Under the pieces are notes generated by a model. It was not told the origin of the DNA, searched no databases, and was given only the letters and a program-made list of their open reading frames with translations. Source: Candidatus Margulisiibacteriota bacterium (GTDB lineage Bacteria > Margulisbacteria > WOR-1 > O2-12-FULL-45-9). Taken from it: a DNA stretch of 9,281 nt. Both the position numbers and the translations under genes were made by a program. This document shows positions 1 to 5,672 of this stretch, piece after piece. Within the stretch, counting starts at the first letter, position 1. Every line of letters starts with the position of its first letter. The DNA lies in assembly GCA_028714935.1 (NCBI GenBank), contig JAQTLJ010000035.1, positions 1 through 9,281 on the forward strand, written 5' to 3'.

Positions 1-787
1 GGACGGTCTTGACCCCCTTCTTGAGAGCATAGAGGCCGGATTTGACCTTGGGGATCATCCCGCCGGAGATCGAGCCAGCCTTGATCATTTTCCCGGCCCG
101 GTAAGTGTTGATCTGGGAAATAAGCTAGCCGTGGCCGTCCAGGACGCCCAGGACATCGGTCATCATGATCAGCTTTTCGGCCTTGAGATAGGCGGCGATC
201 GCCGCCGCCGCCTTATCCGCATTAATATTGTAAACGCCCCCCCGCTTCCCCACCCCGATCGAGGTCAGGACCGGGATGTAACCGAGCTTCATCCACTTGC
301 GCAGATAGCGGAAACGGATGCCGCCAACCTGGCCGGTAAAACCGAGGTCAACCTTATTGCCGTTCTCGTCCTTCTTCCAGTACTTGAACGCCTTGATGAC
401 GCGCCCCTTCTTGCCATAAAACCCCTTGGCTTTTCCCCCAGCCTTCTTGATCATAGAAACGATCTGCTGGTTGATCTTTTCACCCAGTACCTTCTGGACG
501 ACCTTCATCGTCTCTTTATCGGTCACCCGGTAGCCACCCACGAACTTCGGCTCGATCCCCTTCTTGCGCAAATACTTGTTGATCTCCGGGCCGCCGCCGT
601 GGACCAGGATCGGCTCCATACCGACCATCTTGAGCAGGACAATATCCTGGATGACGCTGTGCTTCAGCTCCTCGTTCTGCATCGCCGCCCCGCCGTACTT
701 GACGACAATGAACTTGTTATTGAACTTGATCAGGTACGGCAGCGCCTCAATGACCGCCTTCGCCCTTTTTATTAAATGTCTAAACAT
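1..787 (-). CDS. argB: N-acetylglutamate kinase, 3'-partial, interrupted by an in-frame TAG
   Basis: Phosphorylates N-acetylglutamate with ATP, the second step of arginine synthesis, in the cytoplasm. Visible family motifs are KYGGAAM near residue 30 (phosphate-binding lysine and glycines), VHGGGPEI near 63, GYRVTD near 85, and NINADKAAAAIA near 190 (nucleotide and substrate region). The N-terminal helix LIKRAKAVIEALPY resembles the mobile helix of arginine-inhibited hexameric kinases, so feedback by arginine is possible (inference). The frame meets TAG at codon 221 (125-127) and then continues without a shift into typical NAGK sequence, including SGGMIPKV, up to the window edge. Family members are usually close to 290-300 residues, so about a quarter lies beyond the TAG and partly beyond the window. 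The ATG at 785-787 matches the family N-terminus. AAAGG lies almost directly against the ATG, a poor Shine-Dalgarno spacing. It may be a pseudogene, a sequencing error or a readthrough gene. Confidence 0.93.
125..127 (-). other. In-frame amber codon inside argB
   Basis: On the minus strand the codons read Asp-Gly-His-Gly-TAG-Leu-Ile-Ser-Gln. The following 40 or so codons still encode recognisable N-acetylglutamate kinase with no frameshift. The codon sits in a variable loop after the conserved MTDVLGVLD segment, where relatives often have Lys or another polar residue. An AAG or CAG codon is one substitution away. Three other genes in the window (argJ, the phosphohexomutase and the response regulator) end in TAG at or near their expected C-termini, so TAG behaves as a normal stop here. 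Confidence 0.9.
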
Positions 788-792
788 ACCTT

Positions 793-824
793 TCTCTGAT
801 CTCCTGATAACCCGATATCCTGAT
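793..824. repeat. Four tandem 8-bp units between argJ and argB
   Basis: On the plus strand the units are TCTCTGAT, CTCCTGAT, AACCCGAT and ATCCTGAT. Every unit ends in GAT, and three of the four end in CTGAT. They fill most of the 42-bp spacer between the argJ stop and the argB start, so argB's ribosome-binding region lies in or next to the repeat. No strong stem-loop is apparent. It resembles dispersed short-period repeats of uncultured bacterial genomes, which is recollection rather than a search result. Confidence 0.7.
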
Positions 825-829
825 CCCCT

Positions 830-1960
830 CTAAGTGTGGTACTTAGCGTTGATTCTAATATACCCTTCGGTCAGGTCGCAACCCCAGGCTACGGCAGTTG
901 ACTTGCCAACTCCCAGGTCGCAGGTCACGACCGTCTCTTTTTTGCCGAATTTCATGTCCGCCTTCATCCTCCCCTGGTTGATCTTGGCGCTGGTCGAGCC
1001 GACCGCCGCAAAGATCCGGCCGGGATTGTAATCATGGCCGTAAACCGCGCATTTTAACAGATCGGAGCAGGCGATCGCCCGCGCGGCGATCCGCGCTTCC
1101 TTTTCATTGCGCGCCCCGGTCACTTTAACTTCGATCAGCTGCGTCGCCCCTTCCCCGTCCCGCGCGATCTCTTTGGCCAAATATATGCAGACTTTCTCCA
1201 GCGTCTCATAAAATTTCTTTTGGGATTTTGAATTTTGAAGTTTGATGTTCGATTGCCCATTAGCCAAAGCGAAGACGCAATCGTTGGTCGACTGGCACTG
1301 GTCAACGCTGATCATGTTAAAAGAGTTCTCCACTGCTTGCTTCAGCATCTTTTGCAGCAGCGGTCTGGGGACTGCCGCATCGGTCGTGATAAAGGCAAGC
1401 ATTGTCGCTTGCCCCGAGCCTGTCGAGGGGGCCATGTTCGGGTGGATCATCCCCGATCCCTTAGCGATCCCGGCCACCGTGTAACCGCCAACCTTGATCG
1501 CGATCTCTTTTGGCCGCGTGTCGGTCGTCAATATCGCCCGGGCAACATCCCGGCCGCCGGCCCGCGATAGCTTGAGCGCCAGCGTCCGTATGGCAGGAAT
1601 AATGTTTTTCATCGGCAGGTATTTGTGGATCGATCCGGTGGAAGTAACCAGTACATGTTTCTGGTTGATCCCGAGGACTTTGGCTGTCTCTTTGACCATC
1701 GCCCAGGCATCGTCCATCCCCTGCTTCCCGGTGCCGCAGTTGGCATTGCCGGCATTGCTGATGATCGCCCGGCACAAACCTGACTTGATCTGTTTTTGGG
1801 AAACCATGACCGGCGCCGCCTTGAACTGGTTGGAGGTAAAAACTCCGGCGGCGCTCGCCGGGGCTTCGGAATAGATCAGCGTCAGATCGGGTTTTCCCGA
1901 CTGCTTGATCCCGGCGGCCAGCGCCGCCGCCTGATACCCTTTCGGCACAGTAATGCTCAT
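830..1960 (-). CDS. argJ: Bifunctional or monofunctional glutamate N-acetyltransferase (ornithine acetyltransferase)
   Basis: Transfers acetyl from N-acetylornithine to glutamate, and in bifunctional forms also from acetyl-CoA. This closes the cyclic arginine pathway. ArgJ is an Ntn-type enzyme that cuts itself before a threonine, which becomes the nucleophile. Visible here are the N-terminal VPKGYQAAALAAGI, ISNAGNANCGTG (69-78), the oxyanion-hole TSTG (106-109), TTDTRPKE (145-152), KGSGMIHPNM (167-176), ATMLAF with nucleophile Thr186, RDGEGATQLIEV (268-279), and the C-terminus AWGCDLTEGYIRINAKYHT. Residues 177-184 are an extra APSTGSGQ directly before the cleavage site. Residues 236-248 come from a heptamer repeat. 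At 376 residues it is slightly short, because the stretch around 325-350 is reduced. The ATG overlaps the argC stop as ATGA, with no clear Shine-Dalgarno. It ends in TAG at the family's usual C-terminus. Confidence 0.95.
   Translation of the reverse strand: MSITVPKGYQAAALAAGIKQSGKPDLTLIYSEAPASAAGVFTSNQFKAAPVMVSQKQIKSGLCRAIISNAGNANCGTGKQGMDDAWAMVKETAKVLGINQKHVLVTSTGSIHKYLPMKNIIPAIRTLALKLSRAGGRDVARAILTTDTRPKEIAIKVGGYTVAGIAKGSGMIHPNMAPSTGSGQATMLAFITTDAAVPRPLLQKMLKQAVENSFNMISVDQCQSTNDCVFALANGQSNIKLQNSKSQKKFYETLEKVCIYLAKEIARDGEGATQLIEVKVTGARNEKEARIAARAIACSDLLKCAVYGHDYNPGRIFAAVGSTSAKINQGRMKADMKFGKKETVVTCDLGVGKSTAVAWGCDLTEGYIRINAKYHT
1219..1253. repeat. Heptamer repeat inside argJ (five 7-bp units)
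   Basis: On the minus strand the units are ATCGAAC, ATCAAAC, TTCAAAA, TTCAAAA and TCCCAAA, a clear period of 7. The array is AT-rich against its surroundings and encodes the polar segment QSNIKLQNSKSQK (236-248). It lies between the conserved ALANG and the following helix, a variable surface region in ArgJ, so the frame and probably the fold are kept. Confidence 0.75.
1409..1432. repeat. 24-bp palindrome-like insertion in argJ at the autoproteolysis site
   Basis: Relatives read approximately MIHPNMATMLAF. Here eight extra residues, APSTGSGQ, separate NM from ATML, so the 24-bp insertion keeps the frame. Its core on the plus strand is CCCCGAGCCTGTCGAGGGG (1412-1430), an imperfect palindrome with CCCC/GGGG ends. 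Read on the plus strand it encodes P-E-P-V-E-G, which I recall as the translation of a widespread small dispersed repeat in uncultured and other bacterial genomes (not searched). Confidence 0.75.
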
Positions 1961-3003
1961 GGATATAGCGCGATCTGCTTGAGGCCAGCAGTTTCTTCGA
2001 ATCCGCAGATCAGGTTCATATTCTGGACTGCTTGACCGGCAGCGCCTTTCACCAGATTGTCGATCACCGACATGACAATGACGGTCCCTTTTTCCCGGTT
2101 GATCTCAACGCCGATGTCGCAATAATTAGTCCCGCGCACATTTTTCGTGCACGGCGTCGGATAAATACGCACGAACGGCGCGTCCTTGTAGAATTCCTTA
2201 TAAATCTGAATAATACCTTCATTCGTCATTCGTAATTTGTCATTCGTAATTTTTGCGTAGATCGTAGCGAGAATCCCCCGGTCCTGCGGTATCAAATGGG
2301 GGACAAATGTCACGCCGACTTTCTCGCCCGCCACTTTGCTCAAGATATGGTCAACCTCACCCATGTGGCGGTGACTGGTAACGGCATAGGCCATGACGCC
2401 GTCATTGCGTTCGCAATACAATGTTGTCTGCTTGACGCCGCGGCCCGCGCCGGAAACGCCGGACTTCGCGTCTATCATAATAGTGGACCGGTCGATCAAG
2501 TTCTTCGCCACTAGAGGAGCTGTGCCAAGGATCGACGCGGTCGGATAACAGCCGGGATTGCCGATCAGCCGCGCTTTTTTGATCTTGTCCTTGAACAATT
2601 CCGGCAGGCCAAAGACCGCTTCCGCCAGGACAGCTTTGTCGGGATGGTCCAGGTTATACCATTTCTTGAACACCGCTTCGTCGTCAAAGCGGTAATCGGC
2701 GCCCAGGTCAACGACTTTCTTGCCGGCTTTGATCATCTTCGGCACATAGTTAAGCGCGATACCGTGGGGCAGCGCCAGAAAAACCAGGTCGACCGACCCG
2801 AGATTTTTATCCAGGTCGTCCAGCGTCTGACAGACAAGATCAATCTCACCTTTCAAGTGCGGATAAAGCTCTGTTATCTTTTTCCCCTTATGCGCCTCTT
2901 CCGACATCAGCCAGACGATCTTCGCCTCCGGATGACGCAGCAGGATCCCGATCAGCGTTTCACCCGCATAACCACCCGCTCCGACTATTCCTATTTTAAT
3001 CAA
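1957..3003 (-). CDS. argC: N-acetyl-gamma-glutamyl-phosphate reductase
   Basis: Reduces N-acetylglutamyl phosphate to the semialdehyde with NADPH, the third step of arginine synthesis. The 348-residue protein has the nucleotide-binding GIVGAGGYAGETL (5-17), LALPHG (76-81), DLGADYRF (99-106), the catalytic cysteine in GNPGCYPT (Cys152), KSGVSGAGRG (180-189), and SHRHMGE with the expected catalytic histidine pair (210-216). PHLIPQDRGILATIY and GTNYCDIG are also typical. The start is TTG: the family N-terminus begins exactly here, no nearby ATG fits, and TGAGG (3012-3016) lies 8 nt upstream. The TTG overlaps the AMMECR1 stop as TTGA, and its own stop overlaps the argJ start as ATGA. Residues 251-263 (KITNDKLRMTNEG) derive from a heptamer repeat in a surface loop; otherwise the enzyme looks intact. 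Confidence 0.97.
   Translation of the reverse strand: MIKIGIVGAGGYAGETLIGILLRHPEAKIVWLMSEEAHKGKKITELYPHLKGEIDLVCQTLDDLDKNLGSVDLVFLALPHGIALNYVPKMIKAGKKVVDLGADYRFDDEAVFKKWYNLDHPDKAVLAEAVFGLPELFKDKIKKARLIGNPGCYPTASILGTAPLVAKNLIDRSTIMIDAKSGVSGAGRGVKQTTLYCERNDGVMAYAVTSHRHMGEVDHILSKVAGEKVGVTFVPHLIPQDRGILATIYAKITNDKLRMTNEGIIQIYKEFYKDAPFVRIYPTPCTKNVRGTNYCDIGVEINREKGTVIVMSVIDNLVKGAAGQAVQNMNLICGFEETAGLKQIALYP
2217..2251. repeat. Heptamer repeat inside argC (five 7-bp units)
   Basis: On the minus strand the units are AATTACG, AATGACA, AATTACG, AATGACG and AATGAAG. They have an exact period of 7 and an evident 14-bp higher-order repeat. The array encodes most of KITNDKLRMTNEG (251-263), in the loop between ILATIYAK and the helix IIQIYKEFY. 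The loop appears a few residues longer than in typical ArgC. Local AT content is much higher than in the rest of the gene. Confidence 0.85.
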
Positions 3004-3512
3004 TGGTATCGCCTCACTTCAAATTTAAATAATTCGACCGGTTCATTCTCGTCGATCCAGGCCTTCTGCCGGCAGATCGCGATCTGCTCCTGCGGCGTGT
3101 TCACGCCCGGCAGGTCCGGCAAGAGCAGCCCTCTCCGGGGACCCGACTTAACGATCACGCCATATTTTTTCGCGTCCAGCTCTCGCTCCGATCCAACCGC
3201 CACCGGATCGGTCAGGACATCGACCGAGATCTCTAGGTCCGCCAGTTCCTCCGCTTTGACCGGAGGGAATCGCGGGTCCCGCGTCGCCGCCTCGATCGCG
3301 TTGCGGATAACTTCTTTAGCGACACTTTCGGTTGTCGGGGCGAACGTCCCGATACAGCCCCTAAGATGCCCTTTCCTGTGCAGGGAAACAAACACCCCCG
3401 CCTTTTCTTTCATCTCCGCCGTCGGCTCTTTTGGCGGAGCGATGACTTTCCCTTCTTTCACATAAGTTTCGACCGTCTGGCGCGCCAGGCTTACTAACGG
3501 ATGTTCACTCAT
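3000..3512 (-). CDS. AMMECR1-domain protein (AmmeMemoRadiSam system protein A type)
   Basis: A 170-residue stand-alone AMMECR1 domain, a conserved family whose reaction is not firmly established. Family features are the N-terminal helix LVSLARQTVETYV, then FVSLHRKGHLRGCIGT with the hallmark LRGCIG (near 51-56), the region NAIEAATRDPRFPPV, and EISVDVLTDP. They are followed by RRGLLLPDLPG (126-136) and QEQIAICRQKAWI. Length is close to that of single-domain members. The ATG overlaps the stop of the upstream dioxygenase-like gene as ATGA, and its stop overlaps the argC TTG. The same two domains are, as far as I recall, often fused in this order, so this looks like a split version of that fusion. 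No radical-SAM partner is present in the window. The start is fixed by the overlap and by family alignment. Confidence 0.93.
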   Translation of the reverse strand: MSEHPLVSLARQTVETYVKEGKVIAPPKEPTAEMKEKAGVFVSLHRKGHLRGCIGTFAPTTESVAKEVIRNAIEAATRDPRFPPVKAEELADLEISVDVLTDPVAVGSERELDAKKYGVIVKSGPRRGLLLPDLPGVNTPQEQIAICRQKAWIDENEPVELFKFEVRRYH

Positions 3513-4294
3513 TGCGGCTCGAAAGAAGCAACCATGTAACCGACGCCAAATGGCCCTTCATAGGAAAGAACCTCGTGTTTAACGCTCATCCCGTCCAGCG
3601 CGCCCAGCAGAATGGCGATCGACCACAATGCGTCCTGTCCTGCTTCATCAGCTAAAGCTGGATCAAACTGCAAGATCCCTTTGACATTATAATTCTTGAC
3701 CAGTTCGACCAGTTTTTCGTCAAATACTTTGCCCCGAGGGCTGTAACCGCCCGGCGCGTCCTGCGTTAGCCGGTGCGACATGTCGGATGAGGCGATGATC
3801 GCTACGTTCCTGTTCAGGCGCGCGATCGTTTTAGCCATTGATCGGCCGAACTCAAAAAGTTTGGCCAGCGGCTTAAAAGCGATCGCGACCGGCAAAACCT
3901 GTTTCTTGAATCCCGCGGCCGCCGGGAAGTAAAGCGGGACCAGCGCTCCATGATCAAGCAAAGTCTCCGAACAGCTCGTCGCGAGATCACAGTCCTTGAT
4001 GATCGCCAGCGCCAGCTCCGGGTCGCCTTTAAAGCTCAGCACCGGCTTGGCGGCGCCGAATAAGCCGAAATTACCTTCAAAGACATGCCCGGTATAGACC
4101 GGGATAGAAGCCTGGCCGACTTCGCCGTGCGGGGTAATGACAATAATGGTGTCGGGCGCGCTGTTATTTATCCGGCGGGCGACCTCTTCCAGCCCTCGCG
4201 AGCTCTGTTCAGCTTCCTTGATTCGCCCCTTTCCGATTTCCGGAACTAAAATTGGCGGATGGGGCATGATCGCGCCAAATACAATACTTCCCAT
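3509..4294 (-). CDS. LigB-type class III extradiol dioxygenase-like protein
   Basis: A 261-residue protein of the LigB/extradiol dioxygenase superfamily, predicted to bind a non-haem metal. Candidate ligands and active-site residues are His12 in AIMPHPPI, His56 in VITPHGE, His115 in LLDHGALVP, His174 in SSDMSHR, and Glu217 in ADEAGQDA. The assignment of each role is by analogy with LigB. Members paired or fused with AMMECR1 have no well-defined substrate, so true ring cleavage should not be assumed. It differs from Memo-type AmrB proteins, lacking their N-terminal GQFYP-like motif. It is first in the leftward operon. The ATG at 4292-4294 has no Shine-Dalgarno but lies just after a promoter-like sequence, suggesting a leaderless transcript. 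Met10 is an alternative start but would leave no residues in front of the conserved PHPP strand. Confidence 0.88.
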   Translation of the reverse strand: MGSIVFGAIMPHPPILVPEIGKGRIKEAEQSSRGLEEVARRINNSAPDTIIVITPHGEVGQASIPVYTGHVFEGNFGLFGAAKPVLSFKGDPELALAIIKDCDLATSCSETLLDHGALVPLYFPAAAGFKKQVLPVAIAFKPLAKLFEFGRSMAKTIARLNRNVAIIASSDMSHRLTQDAPGGYSPRGKVFDEKLVELVKNYNVKGILQFDPALADEAGQDALWSIAILLGALDGMSVKHEVLSYEGPFGVGYMVASFEPQ

Positions 4295-4297
4295 CGT

Positions 4298-4325
4298 TTG
4301 TCAGTTTAGCAATTTGTGTTATAAT
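4298..4325 (+). promoter_or_regulatory. Sigma-70-like promoter for the phosphohexomutase gene
   Basis: TTGTCA (4298-4303), a 16-bp spacer, and a perfect TATAAT (4320-4325). Transcription should begin near 4332-4334, only about 4-6 nt before the ATG at 4338. No Shine-Dalgarno is visible, so the message is probably leaderless or nearly so. Confidence 0.7.
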
Positions 4326-4331
4326 AGTCAA
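4303..4331 (-). promoter_or_regulatory. Sigma-70-like promoter for the AMMECR1/arginine operon
   Basis: On the minus strand, TTGACT (4326-4331), a 17-bp spacer, and TAAACT (4303-4308), a 4/6 match to the -10 consensus. The expected start near 4296 is about 2 nt before the ATG at 4294. It overlaps the divergent rightward promoter almost completely, so the two probably compete for polymerase. Confidence 0.5.
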
Positions 4332-4337
4332 ATAATT

Positions 4338-5672
4338 ATGACCCTAAAAATCAGCATTTCCGGCGTGCGCGGCACTGTGCCCGATTCCCTGACCCCCGAA
4401 GTTTGCCTCGATTTTGCCAAAGCTTTCGGCAGCTATTTGCATGACCGTGCCAATAAAACCGTCGTCATTGGCACCGATCCGCGCCACTCTTCAGAATACA
4501 TCAAGGGGATCGTCTTTTCCGGCCTCCTCGCGACCGGCTGCAAGGTTATCGACCTGGGAATTTGCCCCACGCCTACTGTCGGCCTGATGGTGCGCGAATT
4601 GAAAGCCGACGGCGGCGTGATCATCACCGCCTCGCACAACCCGCTCCCCTGGAATGGATTAAAATTCGTCCGCAACGACGGCATCTTTCTGAACGAAGAG
4701 CAAGCCCGCAAATTGATCAAGCTCTATGAGACCAAAGCTTTTGTCAGCGCCAGCCCGAACAACATTATTTCCGACCATTCCGGCATCGACCGGCATATCA
4801 ACAAGGTCATGAAGGTCATCAAACCGCGCCAGGCTCACCTGCGGGTCGCGCTCGACTGCTGTAACGGCGCCGGCTCCATCGCCACCGTAAAACTGCTGCA
4901 AAAATTAGGCTGCACGATCGTGGCGATCAATTGCAACGTCACCCGGCCGTTCCCGCACCCGCCTGAGCCGGTCGCGGCCAATCTTAAAGAGCTGATCAAA
5001 GCGGTCAAAGATTACCGCGCTGATATCGGCTTTGCGCTCGACTCCGATGCCGACCGGCTGGCGATCGTCTCCGAAGAAGGAAAGCCGATCGGTGAAGAGC
5101 TGACCCTGGCGCTGGCGGTAAAATACATCCTGACCCGGCACCGCAACGATCCGCCCAAAAATAAGATCGTGGTCACCAACCTTTCGACCACCCAGGCGCT
5201 GGATGATATTGTCCGGGAAAATAACGGCACGCTTATCCGGACCAAGATCGGCGAAGTCCATGTCGCGGAAAAACTGAAAGAGCTGAACGGCTTGATCGGC
5301 GGCGAAGGCAACGGCGGCGTGATCTATCCGGCGGTCGGTTTCAACCGCGATTCGCTCGCGGCGATCGCGCTGATCATGGATTACCTGGTGACCGCCGGCC
5401 GCTCGGTCAGCGAACTGGTCGCGGATATCCCCGCTTATTATATGGCCAAAACGAAGATCGAATGCCGGCAGCAGAGCCAGGTGAAAAAAATGATCGCTCG
5501 GGTCAAGGCCAAATTTAAAAAGTATAAACTGATCCTGACCGACGGGGTTAAAGTACTACTGCCTGCCGGCTGGATCCACGTGCGGGCATCAAACACCGAA
5601 CCGATCATCCGCGTCATCGCGGAAGGTAAAAGCAAAAAAGAGGTCGCCAAACTAATCAAACAGGTTGTCTAG
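4338..5672 (+). CDS. glmM: Phosphohexomutase (phosphoglucosamine mutase / phosphomannomutase family)
   Basis: Alpha-D-phosphohexomutase of 444 residues that moves a phosphate between C1 and C6 of a hexose or hexosamine, feeding cell-wall or polysaccharide precursors. It has all four family sites: the phosphoserine loop ITASHNP (Ser99), the Mg-binding DSDADR (235-240), the sugar-specificity loop GGEGNGG (321-327), and the phosphate-binding RASNTEPIIR (416-425). The GEGNGGVIYP loop is of the kind I associate with archaeal GlmM/PGM/PMM enzymes rather than the bacterial GlmM loop GEQSGH, so the preferred sugar is uncertain and the symbol is tentative. The ATG at 4338 is chosen because MTLKISISGVRGT matches the family N-terminus. 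The frame is open further upstream, but that stretch is antisense to the divergent gene. It ends in TAG and overlaps the regulator gene tail-to-tail by 21 bp. Confidence 0.9.
   Translation: MTLKISISGVRGTVPDSLTPEVCLDFAKAFGSYLHDRANKTVVIGTDPRHSSEYIKGIVFSGLLATGCKVIDLGICPTPTVGLMVRELKADGGVIITASHNPLPWNGLKFVRNDGIFLNEEQARKLIKLYETKAFVSASPNNIISDHSGIDRHINKVMKVIKPRQAHLRVALDCCNGAGSIATVKLLQKLGCTIVAINCNVTRPFPHPPEPVAANLKELIKAVKDYRADIGFALDSDADRLAIVSEEGKPIGEELTLALAVKYILTRHRNDPPKNKIVVTNLSTTQALDDIVRENNGTLIRTKIGEVHVAEKLKELNGLIGGEGNGGVIYPAVGFNRDSLAAIALIMDYLVTAGRSVSELVADIPAYYMAKTKIECRQQSQVKKMIARVKAKFKKYKLILTDGVKVLLPAGWIHVRASNTEPIIRVIAEGKSKKEVAKLIKQVV

Noticed and set aside
125..127. General reassignment of TAG to an amino acid
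   Set aside because: argJ, the phosphohexomutase and the response regulator all end in TAG at or near their expected C-termini.
131..775. Long plus-strand open frame opposite argB
   Set aside because: It mirrors the minus-strand argB, whose product has many conserved motifs; the plus-strand translation looks like an antisense shadow with no recognisable domain.
4137..4337. 67-residue N-terminal extension of the phosphohexomutase
   Set aside because: The family N-terminus begins at the ATG at 4338. The upstream stretch is antisense to the divergent dioxygenase-like gene and lies before the promoter.
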